64,000 nt of DNA from Hyphomicrobiales bacterium (GTDB lineage: Bacteria; Pseudomonadota; Alphaproteobacteria; Rhizobiales; Ancalomicrobiaceae): assembly GCA_021286855.1 (NCBI GenBank), contig JAJTBO010000020.1, positions 1 to 64,000 of the forward strand, read 5' to 3'. Both the position numbers and the translations under genes were made by a program. Each line of letters begins with the position of its first letter. Position 1 is the first letter of the stretch. Positions 26,546 to 35,117 of the stretch are shown one piece after another. The notes under the pieces were generated by a model. The model ran no database searches. It had not been told where the DNA came from and saw nothing but the letters and a program-made list of their open reading frames with translations.

Positions 26546-26672
26546 TTATGGAAACGAAATGAATCACGATGAAAGCCGATGTGCAATATCAAACGACCAA
26601 CTTTCTGTGTTGATTGGAGTTTTTGAAACGTAATGAAACCCGATGAAACTCATGAAAACATGCTTTATACTT

Positions 26673-26721
26673 TTCATAACCCTCAGGTCGGCGGTTCGAT
26701 CCCGCCCCCCGCCACCAAAAA
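26673..26721 (+). repeat. attR: right 49-bp direct repeat (tRNA 3' half only)
   Basis: Same 49 bases as 15510-15558. It is not preceded by an acceptor or D-arm, so it is a tRNA fragment and not a second gene. Confidence 0.95.
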
Positions 26722-26747
26722 TTTCCTTTCAGACCAATGGTATTTCG

Positions 26748-26776
26748 ATCGCTCGGCGGTTTCGTCGGGCGATTTT
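26748..26776 (+). terminator. Original tRNA terminator displaced to the right of the element
   Basis: Stem ATCGCTCG / CGGGCGAT followed by TTTT, at the same distance from the tRNA 3' end as the hairpin at 15584-15614 but differing in the loop. Now 11 kb away from the tRNA it should serve. Confidence 0.6.
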
Positions 26777-26827
26777 GCATATCCGATCGTCGTGATGGGT
26801 TCGCGAACGGCCCTCCGCAGATGCGAA

Positions 26828-26857
26828 ACGACCGCCGGCTCGGAAGCCGGCGGTCGT
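26828..26857 (-). terminator. Terminator after the HSL-type hydrolase
   Basis: Perfect 13-bp inverted repeat (ACGACCGCCGGCT and complement) with a 4-base loop, 46 bases past the hydrolase stop, followed on the minus strand by TTTCG. Confidence 0.7.
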
Positions 26858-26903
26858 GTGTCGCGAGGGGAGACGGCGCTCGGCGGCGGAGTCGAGACGG
26901 AGG

Positions 26904-27842
26904 TCACTCCGCGTTCAGGAACTCGCCGATCTCGCGGTAGACCTGCGCGCATTCCTCCTTCACCAGGGTTTCCATGTTCATGAAGGTGTGCGTCATGTCG
27001 GGGAAGTGCAGGTGGCGGGTCTTCACCCCGGCCGCCTTCAGCTTCTCGACATAGGCGAAGTTCTCGTCCCGGAGCGGGCAGAACTCGGCCGAGATCATGA
27101 ACGTCTCCGGCATCCGCGCGGTGAAGTCGCCGTAGAGCGGCGAGACGGCGCGACGGTTCTCGTTGTTCTGCAGATAGTACTCGTAATACCAGACGACCTT
27201 GGCCTTCTGGAGGAGATAGCCGACGGCGTTCTCCTCCATCGAGGGCTGGTCGAGCGTGTAGTCGAGGCCGGGGTAGACCATGACGGCGCGTTTCAGGGCG
27301 ATGCCGGGATCGAACTGAGCCCGGCTCATGATCGTCGCGACAAGCGCGCCGCCGGCGCTGTCGCCGATCAGCGACATCTCGCGCTTGTAGTTCAGTTTGC
27401 GCGCGTCGAGGATCGGCCAGATGCCGCGGACGACGGCGAAGGCGTCGTTGACCGCCGCCGGATAGGGGCATTCCGGCGCCAGCCGATATTCGACGGTGAC
27501 GACGACGTGCCCGGTCGCCGCCGCGATCTTGCGGCAGATCGGGTCGTAGGCGGTGACGCTGCCGGCGGTGTGGCCGCCGCCGTGGAAGTGGATCAACACC
27601 GGCCGCGCCTCGGCCGGCGCGGGGTGGTAGATCCGCACCGGCACCATGTAGGAGGTGGCCGGCACGATGTCGTCCCACACGCCCGGGATCTCCGGCACGT
27701 CGGTGACCATTTCACGGGTCACCTTGGCGAGCCATTCGCGGGCGTTGGTGGCGTTGGCCTTGAAGCCGTTGGCGATCAGAATCGGGATCTGGGCGTTGAA
27801 GGCGTCGAGATAGGGCCTGAGTTTGGGGCTGACTTCACGCAT
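26904..27842 (-). CDS. Alpha/beta hydrolase of the hormone-sensitive lipase family, 312 aa
   Basis: Carboxylesterase. The oxyanion motif is IHFHGGGHTAGS near residue 85, nucleophile Ser in LIGDSAGGALVA near 165, acid in CPLRDENF and His in MTHTFMNM. No signal peptide, so cytoplasmic. It starts 24 bases past the MFS transporter, suggesting uptake of an ester followed by hydrolysis. Substrate unknown. Confidence 0.87.
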   Translation of the reverse strand: MREVSPKLRPYLDAFNAQIPILIANGFKANATNAREWLAKVTREMVTDVPEIPGVWDDIVPATSYMVPVRIYHPAPAEARPVLIHFHGGGHTAGSVTAYDPICRKIAAATGHVVVTVEYRLAPECPYPAAVNDAFAVVRGIWPILDARKLNYKREMSLIGDSAGGALVATIMSRAQFDPGIALKRAVMVYPGLDYTLDQPSMEENAVGYLLQKAKVVWYYEYYLQNNENRRAVSPLYGDFTARMPETFMISAEFCPLRDENFAYVEKLKAAGVKTRHLHFPDMTHTFMNMETLVKEECAQVYREIGEFLNAE

Positions 27843-27866
27843 GGTTCGGTCTCGTTCGTTCGTATG

Positions 27867-29063
27867 TCAGGCGGTGGGAGAGGTCGGCTTGCGGCCGGTC
27901 TCCGGCAGGAAGAAGGAGGCGACGAAGGCGCTCGCCGAGCAGACGAGCACGAGCAGCGCCGCCTTGAAGGGGTCGCCGGTCTTGTCGGCGAGCATGCTGG
28001 CGGCGAACATCCAGATCGTCTCCACCACATAGGCGATCGACCAGAACATGCCGAAGACGACGGTGACGCGACCGGGCGTCATGCCGGGCAGTTCCTGCGG
28101 CAGGGTGATCATGGCGGTGATCGGCAGGAACATGAAGAAGCCGGCGAGGAAGGCCGCGGCATAGGCGACCATCTGGTTCGAGGTGAAGATCATCAGGGCG
28201 ATGAAGCCGGTCATGACCAGGCCGGACCAGCGGATCAGCGGCAGACGCAGAGGATACTTCTTGGCCGCGACGATGCCGGCGAAGGTGCCGACCATGCCGG
28301 CGGTGATCATCAGCGCCGAGAGGTTCTTGCCGGGAACCGCGAAGCTCGGGATCAGCGGGAACAGCGTGAAGATCGCGATATAGGCGAAGAGGATGCCGGA
28401 ATAGCAGAAGGGCAGCATCCAATTGAACGGGTCCTTCATGCCGTCGCCGAGGGTGTAGACCTTCACGTCGGCGGTCCCGCCGGACGTCTTGGCGGCGAGG
28501 GGGAAGTCCTCGGCGACGAAGAGCCAGACGACCAGGAGCACGAGGCTCGCCGCCGAAATCGCGATGATCACGTTCTGCCAGCTGCCGAGCGAGGAGAGCA
28601 ACGCGCCGGTGAAGAGCAGGGCGAAGAGATTGCCGGTGTTGAAGGCGATCGAATTGATGCCGTTGACCAGAGGCCGCTCCTCGGGGGTGAAGTAGTTCAT
28701 CACGATCGGACCGAAATAGACGATCACGAAGGCGCCGCCGAGACCCATGATCAGACGGGAGACGACGTAGAGCGAATAGGCGCCGGCCCAGACGCCGACG
28801 ACGCCGGCGACGATCAGCGCCGAGGCCAGCGCGAAGGCCATCTTCGGGCGCAGCCGGACCAGGAACCAGGCTGCCATGAGATTGCCGACCACCTTGGCGA
28901 TGGTGATGGCGTTGGTCGCCCAGGTCGCCGCGGTGACGCCCTGGACGCCGTAATCGGCGGTGATCTTCTTCGACATCATCGACCCGGCCACCCAGGAAAA
29001 GGCGAACAGGGCATAGGTCAGAAAGATCACGATCTCGATCAGTGTCTTCTTCTTCATCGACAT
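27867..29063 (-). CDS. MFS transporter, 398 aa
   Basis: About 11-12 membrane helices; the loop MMSKKITADYGVQG and SRLIMGLGGAFVIVYFGPIVMNYF fit the major facilitator fold. Begins with a Lys-rich cytoplasmic end (MSMKKKTLIEI). First gene of a two-gene unit with the hydrolase. Subfamily and substrate are not clear. Confidence 0.85.
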   Translation of the reverse strand: MSMKKKTLIEIVIFLTYALFAFSWVAGSMMSKKITADYGVQGVTAATWATNAITIAKVVGNLMAAWFLVRLRPKMAFALASALIVAGVVGVWAGAYSLYVVSRLIMGLGGAFVIVYFGPIVMNYFTPEERPLVNGINSIAFNTGNLFALLFTGALLSSLGSWQNVIIAISAASLVLLVVWLFVAEDFPLAAKTSGGTADVKVYTLGDGMKDPFNWMLPFCYSGILFAYIAIFTLFPLIPSFAVPGKNLSALMITAGMVGTFAGIVAAKKYPLRLPLIRWSGLVMTGFIALMIFTSNQMVAYAAAFLAGFFMFLPITAMITLPQELPGMTPGRVTVVFGMFWSIAYVVETIWMFAASMLADKTGDPFKAALLVLVCSASAFVASFFLPETGRKPTSPTA

Positions 29064-29571
29064 TCACTCGCGTTGCGAGGGGGCTCGGCCGGATCGGTCG
29101 AGGGGGGCCGTCGGCCGACGGCCGGCGGCGACGTTTTCGTGACGCGCCGGCGGAGCCATGAACGGCAGGGCGCGCCGAACGACCCCGGATCTCGCCACGG
29201 CGCGAACGACCGCCGTCCGCACATCGCGGATGTGCGGATTTTCCTTCGACGGGCCGGATGTGACGATGAATTCGCGGGATCGTGTCTCGGAAACGAGACG
29301 AATTCTCAGTTCAAGTTCAGTATTTCCAATTACTTTGGTCGAGGCCGTTTCCGGCAAGTTTTCTCGTTGTTCGATTCATGACGTTCGTATGTAGCTTTGA
29401 CATGTTCGATTTGGAGTGGTCATGATGTCGTTCTGTAATTAATACGAATGATGTCTCCCTGCATCGCCTTTCGATGCATGGAGCCATGCAAAAATATCAG
29501 ACACGCGGGGCCGGGAGCCGGCTCTGCCGACGCGGCATGCGACGTTGGAGGGCATCCGGCGTCGGGCGAGG
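29064..29571. other. Intergenic region with two stacked hairpins, AT-richer than its surroundings
   Basis: No gene supported. The right-hand part should hold the end of the OpgC/SGNH operon: two neighbouring hairpins, GCATCG-N5-CGATGC (29461-29477) and TGCATGG-N2-CCATGCA (29475-29490), probably act as its terminator. The middle (29290-29450) is AT-rich and is the likely promoter region of the MFS-hydrolase pair, but no clear -35/-10 pair could be fixed. Confidence 0.45.
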
Positions 29572-30411
29572 TCAGCGGCCGGCGGCGACGTCGCCGGTGG
29601 CGCGTTCGATCGCTTCGGCGAGGAGATGGGCGAGGCAGCCGTAGCCCCAGTCGTTCATGTGCAGCCCGTCGGGAGTGACGAAGGTGTCGAACGGATAGCG
29701 CCAGGTCTCGGCCCAGCCCTTCATCACCTGGAAGCGGTCGAAGACGTCGACGTTGGTCTCGCGGCCGGCGACCGCGACCAGATCCAGCATCGCCTCGTAG
29801 TCGGGCCGGGCGAGGACACGCGGCGAATACTGGATGTTCATCAGGATCACGTCGGAGCCGATCTCGTCGAGCAGGCGAACGCCGGCGCGCACGTCGAGGA
29901 ACAGGCTCCACTTGTCGTGACCGGAGAGAAGCGTGTTGGTGCCGAGTTGCCAGATCACCAGGGTGGGCCGCTCGGCGACGACGTCGCGTTGGAAGCGCAA
30001 CATCATCTCGCGGCTCTCGTTGCCGTTGACGCCGCGGTTGAGCACGGTGATGGCGCGGCCCGGATAGTGGGCGCGCAGCTCCGCCTCGAGTTTGGCGGGA
30101 TAGGCGGCGGCGGGGCCGGAAGCGCCGAGGCCGGAGGTCGAAGACGATCCGAGGGCGACGATCTTGATCGGCTCGTCGGCGGCGAGGCGGCGGGAGAGCC
30201 GGGCGAGCGGGTGGCGCAGACGCGCCAGGTCGGGCGACGCGAGGCAGGCGACGGCGTCGCCGGCGGGCGTGGCCGCGGCAGCGGGACGGGCGACGGGGCG
30301 TTGTTCGGCCGCCGTGGCGGCGTCGGCGCCGAGGGCGGCGATCGCGACGGCGAAGATCGCGGAGCGGATCGACCGCAGCGCGGCAGGGAAACGGAAATGC
30401 GCTTCTCTCAT
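29572..30411 (-). CDS. Exported SGNH hydrolase, 279 aa
   Basis: Signal peptide (about 1-35, ending ATAA), then the SGNH fold: block I IVALGSSSTSGLGAS (Ser), NRGVNGNESREMM (Gly), WQLGTNTLL (Asn) and the C-terminal DGLHMNDWGYG (Asp, His). All catalytic positions are kept. Third gene of a minus-strand run with OpgC and a second SGNH protein; probably a periplasmic esterase or acyl transferase acting on the same glucan. Gap of 103 bases to the preceding gene. Confidence 0.82.
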   Translation of the reverse strand: MREAHFRFPAALRSIRSAIFAVAIAALGADAATAAEQRPVARPAAAATPAGDAVACLASPDLARLRHPLARLSRRLAADEPIKIVALGSSSTSGLGASGPAAAYPAKLEAELRAHYPGRAITVLNRGVNGNESREMMLRFQRDVVAERPTLVIWQLGTNTLLSGHDKWSLFLDVRAGVRLLDEIGSDVILMNIQYSPRVLARPDYEAMLDLVAVAGRETNVDVFDRFQVMKGWAETWRYPFDTFVTPDGLHMNDWGYGCLAHLLAEAIERATGDVAAGR

Positions 30412-30514
30412 GTCGCTTTCGCCTCCGGCGGGGCGTCTCAGGGGATGGGGATCTGGCGTCCCCTCGGACTTCGATCACGCGTCGAACGCCGGATGGCGTC
30501 GGGGCGAGGCTCCT

Positions 30515-31294
30515 TCACGGGCTGCGGCGTTCCTGCGGTCGGCGCTTGGCGAAGAGCGCGGTGGCCAGCGATCGGGCGAGGTGTTGCGCCATGCAGACGT
30601 CGGCTTCGGCATTGGCGGCGACGGCGTCGTCCGGGGTGAAGCGGTCGCGGCGCAGGCGGTCGAGGGTCTCGCCGACCTCCCAGCGCCGGATGCGCAGCAG
30701 CCCGTCGGCGCGCGCGGCGGCGTCGAGGGCGTCGCGCATGGCCATGAACTTTGGATCGGCGCGCAGGGTCGGCGAGTAGTGCAGACCGATCAGCACCACG
30801 TCGACCTTGTGGTCGGCGAGCCAGCGGGCGGTGTCGCGCACCGTCGCCACCACCTCGGCCGGGTCGATCCCGGCGAGGGCGTCGGCCGTGCCGACCTGCC
30901 AGAAGACGACGTCGGGTTCGTGGCGGGCGACTTCGAGGCGGATGCGGTCGGCGGCGTCACGGGCGAGCTCGCCGGAGACGCCACGCTGGACCATCACCAC
31001 GTCGAGGCCCTTGAAGGTCTTCTCCAGCACCTGCTCGACCAGACCGTAATAGTCGCCGCGGCGCGCGTCGCCGCCGCCGACCATCGAGTTGCCGATCGCC
31101 AGCACGACGATGCGGCGGCGTTCGGTGAGCGCGGCGGTGAGATGGGGCAGGGCGGGCGGCGTCTCGCCGGCGGTCGCGCCGCCGCAGTCGGCCGAAATGG
31201 CGGGAACCGCGCCGTCGTCCCCCGGCGCGGCCGAGGCGGCGGTGGTCGCGAGGCAGGCGAGGCCGAAGAGCAGGGCTCGGACGACCGTCTTCAT
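30515..31294 (-). CDS. Exported SGNH-like protein with altered block III, 259 aa
   Basis: Signal peptide ending ASA (about residue 22). Block I is VVLAIGNSMVGGGDARRG (Ser kept), block II QRGVSGELARD, block III VFWQVGTADAL, where the usual Asn of GTND is Ala, and the C-terminal EADVCMAQHLA still has Asp and His. Loss of the oxyanion-hole Asn suggests weak, changed or no hydrolase activity. Start overlaps the OpgC stop (ATGA), so translation is coupled. Confidence 0.78.
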   Translation of the reverse strand: MKTVVRALLFGLACLATTAASAAPGDDGAVPAISADCGGATAGETPPALPHLTAALTERRRIVVLAIGNSMVGGGDARRGDYYGLVEQVLEKTFKGLDVVMVQRGVSGELARDAADRIRLEVARHEPDVVFWQVGTADALAGIDPAEVVATVRDTARWLADHKVDVVLIGLHYSPTLRADPKFMAMRDALDAAARADGLLRIRRWEVGETLDRLRRDRFTPDDAVAANAEADVCMAQHLARSLATALFAKRRPQERRSP

Positions 31295-32370
31295 CGAACC
31301 CTTTCCCACCATTCGGCGATGCGGGCGGCGGCGTACATCGTCGACAATCCGGCGACGACCATCGTCGTATCCCATACGAAACCGCCTTGAAAGGCAAATT
31401 GCAGGATCTGGCAGGCGAGGTCGAGGACCGAGCCGATGCAGAAGACGAGCAGCGAGTTGCGGCCGACGAGGGCGAGAGCGGCGGACACCTTCGGGACCCA
31501 TCGGTCGATCGGGGCGAACAGCGGACCGAAGAGCGCGGCGGTGAGCAGGAAGTGGACGAGCCGGGTCGGGGTCAGGAAGGCCTTGTCGTCGACGAAGAGG
31601 AGATGCGGCGAGGGCGCGACCGTCGGGTCGATCGACCAGCCCATCCGCCAAGCGACGGCTGCGGCGACCACGATCGGCAACGCGATCCAGCGGATCACCG
31701 GCAAGCGGCGACGCACGGCGGTGGCGGGGCCGTCCTTGCGGCCCATGGTGAAGCCGAGCACATAGATGAACTGCCAGCAGAGCGGATCGAAGTACCATTC
31801 GCCTTCGGTCGGCCAGGTCGAGAAGGTCGTCTGGGTGACGAGCGCGAAGAGCCAGACCGCGGCGGAGATCGGCAGCAACAGCGCCGGCGCATGGCGATGC
31901 AGGACGGCGATCAGCGGCGCCAGGAAGAGCAGCAGCACGTAGAGCGGCAGGATGTCGAAATAGCCGAGCTGATGGGTCAGCACGACGAGGCCGACGTGGG
32001 TCTCGACCGGCGCGTTGAAGACGGCCGCGGCATTGTACCACTCGAGATAGAGCGGATTGTCGAAGACGCGGGACGCGGTCGCCAACATGGCGATGGCGAT
32101 CATGACGATGACCATCTGCGCGGCGTAGAGCTTGCCGGCGCGCAGATAGAGCCGCACCATGAGGTGATGGGCGGGACGGGGGTCGTCGCGGGCGCCGACC
32201 ATGAAGCGCAGCGACCAGCCGGCGAGGAAGACGAAGAGCTCCGCCGCGTCGGAATGGCCGAAGTTGCGTTGCGTGAACAGACCCCAGAAATTTCCGGGGA
32301 TGTGGTCGACGAAGATCTCGACGAGCGCGAAACCGCGCCAGAAGTCGACGGCGTTGGGAGGTCGGCTCAT
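31291..32370 (-). CDS. opgC: OpgC-type membrane acyltransferase, 359 aa
   Basis: Polytopic inner-membrane protein of the OpgC family, which succinylates periplasmic glucans. N-terminal AVDFWRGFALVEIFVDHIPGN with the conserved Asp/Arg/His, QRNFGHSDAAELFVFLAGWSL, and about ten membrane helices with CWQFIYVLGFTMGRKDGP. The ATG at 32370 begins right before the family motif. Start of a unit with two SGNH proteins, which implies a glucan acylation/deacylation job. Confidence 0.87.
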   Translation of the reverse strand: MSRPPNAVDFWRGFALVEIFVDHIPGNFWGLFTQRNFGHSDAAELFVFLAGWSLRFMVGARDDPRPAHHLMVRLYLRAGKLYAAQMVIVMIAIAMLATASRVFDNPLYLEWYNAAAVFNAPVETHVGLVVLTHQLGYFDILPLYVLLLFLAPLIAVLHRHAPALLLPISAAVWLFALVTQTTFSTWPTEGEWYFDPLCWQFIYVLGFTMGRKDGPATAVRRRLPVIRWIALPIVVAAAVAWRMGWSIDPTVAPSPHLLFVDDKAFLTPTRLVHFLLTAALFGPLFAPIDRWVPKVSAALALVGRNSLLVFCIGSVLDLACQILQFAFQGGFVWDTTMVVAGLSTMYAAARIAEWWERVR

Positions 32371-32485
32371 CGGGGGTCCGAAGCGGAGGGGGCGAACGCG
32401 TCCCATCTCACTCGGCGCGCCGCGCCGCGCAATGAGGGGGACGATCAAAAATGCGTGGTGCGCGTATTCTGCAACGCCGGCGGCG

Positions 32486-33904
32486 TCAGATCGTCCAGAA
32501 CAGGCTCGCCCAGTTCACGGTCGCGAGGCCGACGACGCCGATCATCGCGGCCGAAGCGGCGAGACGGCGCGCGCCGCGACCCGCATGACCGGCGACGACG
32601 GCGACGGCGAGGCGGGCCGACCAGAGCGCCGCGCCGGCGAGGGCGAGCGCGCGGGGCACGTCGATCCAGTCGAGATCGAAGCCGTCGGCGCGCAGCAGCG
32701 AGGCCGTCGTCATCGACAGGCCGAGGACGACGCCGATCGCCGCGACCGGGATCAGCGCCTGGACGAAGTGGTGGAAGCGGGCGGTCGACCAGGGGCCGAC
32801 GAGCCGGACGGCGAGGGCGACGCCGCCGCCGAGGAGGGTCGCTGCGACGAACGTCTCCAGGGCGAGATAGGCGAGGAGCGCCGCGCCGTCGAGGGCGGTC
32901 ATCACGTCGTTCTTCTCGGGATAGTTGGTCAGGATCCACCAGGGCAGATCGAGATCGAGCAGGCGCTCGCCGCCGAGGGCGACGAGCGTCTCGGCGAAGG
33001 CCTGTTTCAGGGCGACGTAGGCCCCGCTGCCGGTCCAGCGGAAGGCGCCGGCGGCGACGCCGAACAGGCCGACGAGGATCAGCGCGCTCTCCCAAGGGTT
33101 GGCCCGACGGCCGGCGACGCGGACGATCTCGTCGTTCGGCGAACGACGCGCGAGGGTGACGGCGTCGCGGAAGCCGGCGCAGCGGCCGCACATGTGGCAG
33201 GGGGAATTGCCCTCGAGTGTGCGCAGCGGCACCAGCGGCGCGCAGTCGACGGTCGCACGCCCGCCGTCGGTCGGTTTCCTCCAGGCGTCCCAGGCGGAGC
33301 GATCGACCCGGAAGTGGACGGGGGCGAGTTTGGAGACGAGGCCGAAGACGCCGTTGACCGGGCAGAGGTAGCGGCACCAGACCCGTTTGTCGCGACCATA
33401 GAAGAAGGCGACCGTCATGGCGGCCAGGGTCGAGCCGCCGAGGATCACCAGGACGGCGGCCGGGTACTGGTAGACCGAGATCATCTGGCCGTAGACGGTG
33501 GTGCCGAGGAAGCCGACGAAGGGCCAGCCCTTCCAGGTCAGCCAGCGCGGCAGGGCGCGGCCGAGCGAGTGGTGGGCGACGCGTTCGGAGAGCGCGCCCT
33601 CGGGACAGAGCACGCCGCACCACAGCCGGCCGAACAGGATCATCGAGATCAGCACGCCCGGCCACCAGATCCCCCAGAAGACGAACTGGGCGAAGACGGT
33701 GAGATGGTTCCAGACATGATCGAGCCGGCCGGGCAGGGGCAGGAGCGTCGGCACGACGATCAACACCGCGTAGACGAGCACCACCGCCCATTGGAGGCCG
33801 AGGATCAGCCGGCGCGAGCGCGCCATGCGCTCGCCGAGGGCGGCGAGCGCGCGGTCGATCTTCGACCCGATCGTCGCCGCCGGCGGGGCGGCGTCCGGGC
33901 TCAT
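32486..33904 (-). CDS. ftrD: Membrane polyferredoxin of the Ftr iron uptake system (FtrD-like), 472 aa
   Basis: NapH-like membrane protein with about ten helices and cysteine motifs on the cytoplasmic side: RLWCGVLCPEGALS, CRYLCPVNGVFG and CHMCGRCAGFRDA, for 4Fe-4S clusters. In Brucella and Bordetella FtrABCD, this subunit is thought to accept electrons from ferrous iron oxidation. Start at ATG 33904 overlaps the ftrC stop (ATGA). Last gene of ftrABCD. Confidence 0.88.
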   Translation of the reverse strand: MSPDAAPPAATIGSKIDRALAALGERMARSRRLILGLQWAVVLVYAVLIVVPTLLPLPGRLDHVWNHLTVFAQFVFWGIWWPGVLISMILFGRLWCGVLCPEGALSERVAHHSLGRALPRWLTWKGWPFVGFLGTTVYGQMISVYQYPAAVLVILGGSTLAAMTVAFFYGRDKRVWCRYLCPVNGVFGLVSKLAPVHFRVDRSAWDAWRKPTDGGRATVDCAPLVPLRTLEGNSPCHMCGRCAGFRDAVTLARRSPNDEIVRVAGRRANPWESALILVGLFGVAAGAFRWTGSGAYVALKQAFAETLVALGGERLLDLDLPWWILTNYPEKNDVMTALDGAALLAYLALETFVAATLLGGGVALAVRLVGPWSTARFHHFVQALIPVAAIGVVLGLSMTTASLLRADGFDLDWIDVPRALALAGAALWSARLAVAVVAGHAGRGARRLAASAAMIGVVGLATVNWASLFWTI

Positions 33905-34734
33905 GCGGTCGCGGCGGTCTTCGGTCGCGAGGGGCGCGCAAGAAGCCATGTGACGATCCCCCAGTAGGAGACGAAGACGAGGAGTTCGGTCAGGTTCGGC
34001 CGGGCCCGGTAGCCGGTCAGGCTCGAGACGAAGCCGCCGAAGGCGCCGCCGTCGGCGAGGAGGGCGGAGGTGTCCCAGAGACCGCGGGAGAGCTTCGGCA
34101 GGAGATCGAGGTCGATCAGGCCGTCGACGCCACTCATCAGCAGGGCGCAGGCGAGGAGCAGCAGCATCGCCTCGGTGACGCGGAAGAACAGCCGCCAGGA
34201 CAGGCGCTTCGCGCCGATCTGCAGCGCCGCGTAGGTGGCGAGGGCGGCGAGGAGGCCGATCGCCGCCGATCCGGCCGCGGCGAGACGATCGCCGCCGCCG
34301 GACACCAGCGTGCCGTAGAGAAAGACGACGGTCTCGGAGCCTTCACGGGCGATGGCGATGGCGGCGAGGGCGAAGACGCCCCACCAGCGCTCGCCGGAGA
34401 CGGCGTCGCCGAGCGCGCCTTCGAGCTCGTTCTTCAAGGTGCGGCCGTGGCGGCGCATCCAGACGACCATCTGCAGGATCAGCGCCGCGGCGGCGAGCAC
34501 CATGGCGGTCTGGAAGCCCTGCAGGGCGGCGTCGGAGAGGGTCGAGGCGAAGGCGACGAGCGCCCAGCCGAGCAGGCCCGCGGCGGCCAGACCCGCGCCG
34601 ACGCCCGACCACAGGAAGGCGCGGGCGCGGCGGGCCTCGGGCGCGTTGACGGAAAGCCAGGCGGCGAGGATGCCGACGACCAGCAGCGCCTCGACGCTCT
34701 CGCGCCAGACCACGAAGATCACGTTGCCGACCAT
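33901..34734 (-). CDS. ftrC: FTR1-family iron permease (FtrC), 277 aa
   Basis: Seven-helix high-affinity iron permease. The two iron-binding motifs are WRESVEALLV near the N terminus and REGSETVVF in the middle (R-E-x-x-E type). A four-residue overlap region links it to ftrD, 16 bases to ftrB. Confidence 0.93.
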   Translation of the reverse strand: MVGNVIFVVWRESVEALLVVGILAAWLSVNAPEARRARAFLWSGVGAGLAAAGLLGWALVAFASTLSDAALQGFQTAMVLAAAALILQMVVWMRRHGRTLKNELEGALGDAVSGERWWGVFALAAIAIAREGSETVVFLYGTLVSGGGDRLAAAGSAAIGLLAALATYAALQIGAKRLSWRLFFRVTEAMLLLLACALLMSGVDGLIDLDLLPKLSRGLWDTSALLADGGAFGGFVSSLTGYRARPNLTELLVFVSYWGIVTWLLARPSRPKTAATA

Positions 34735-34750
34735 CGGCCTCGCCCTTTCG

Positions 34751-35086
34751 TCACTCGGCGATCAGCACCGCGGGCGGCGCATCGGGGTGGAAATCGTCGA
34801 AGAAGGAATATTCGCCGGGGTCGAGCCCCTTGATCACCATCGAGGTGGTGACGCCGGGGGCGATCACCTTCTCCTTGCGCAGCGGCAGGCTCTCGAATTC
34901 GGCCGGGGTCTTGCCGGCGTTGACGAGCTCCAGCTCGATGCGGGTGTCGGCGGGCACGACGAGGCGCGACGGCGTCATCTTGCCGTCCTCGAAGACGATC
35001 CGGAACACCGGATCGTCGGCGCGGGCGAACCCGGGAAGTCCCGAGATCGCCACGGCGAGGACGAGGCCGGCGGCGAGGAGGCGCAT
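34751..35086 (-). CDS. ftrB: Periplasmic cupredoxin-like protein FtrB, 111 aa
   Basis: Signal peptide to about residue 25 (ending FARA), then a single cupredoxin-like beta domain: KMTPSRLVVPADTRIELELVNAGKTPAEFES and PGEYSFFDDFHPD. The type-1 copper Cys is absent, so it may bind iron or another metal site. In the Ftr model it oxidizes or hands over ferrous iron to FtrC. ATG 35086 gives a normal signal peptide; an upstream GTG (35128) inside ftrA would lengthen it. Confidence 0.82.
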   Translation of the reverse strand: MRLLAAGLVLAVAISGLPGFARADDPVFRIVFEDGKMTPSRLVVPADTRIELELVNAGKTPAEFESLPLRKEKVIAPGVTTSMVIKGLDPGEYSFFDDFHPDAPPAVLIAE

Positions 35087-35117
35087 CGCGCGCCCGAGCG
35101 CCGCCCGGGACGCGCGA

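Larger units (their letters stand above)
15510..26721. mobile_element. 11.2-kb integrated element in tRNA-Met (satellite or small integrative replicon)
   Basis: Bounded by a 49-bp exact direct repeat of the tRNA 3' half (15510-15558 and 26673-26721). Contents from the left: arm-type repeat, low-GC NdpA/RelA-SpoT pair, zinc-ribbon protein, serine recombinase, probable origin, RepA-like helicase, CHC2/Toprim primase, unknown gene, AlpA-like regulator, unknown gene, HigA, HigB, unknown gene, tyrosine integrase, second arm repeat. The order integrase - regulator (AlpA) - replication module - cargo resembles P4-like satellites and PICIs. No structural, terminase, mobilization or conjugation gene is recognizable, so dependence on a helper is inferred. 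Confidence 0.9.

Noticed and set aside
26673-26721. Second tRNA-Met gene
   Set aside because: Only the anticodon loop to CCA is present; the sequence before it has no acceptor or D-arm. It is the attR copy of the repeat.
15510-26721. Complete prophage
   Set aside because: No capsid, portal, tail, terminase or lysis gene can be recognized in any frame; an element of 11 kb is too small for one.
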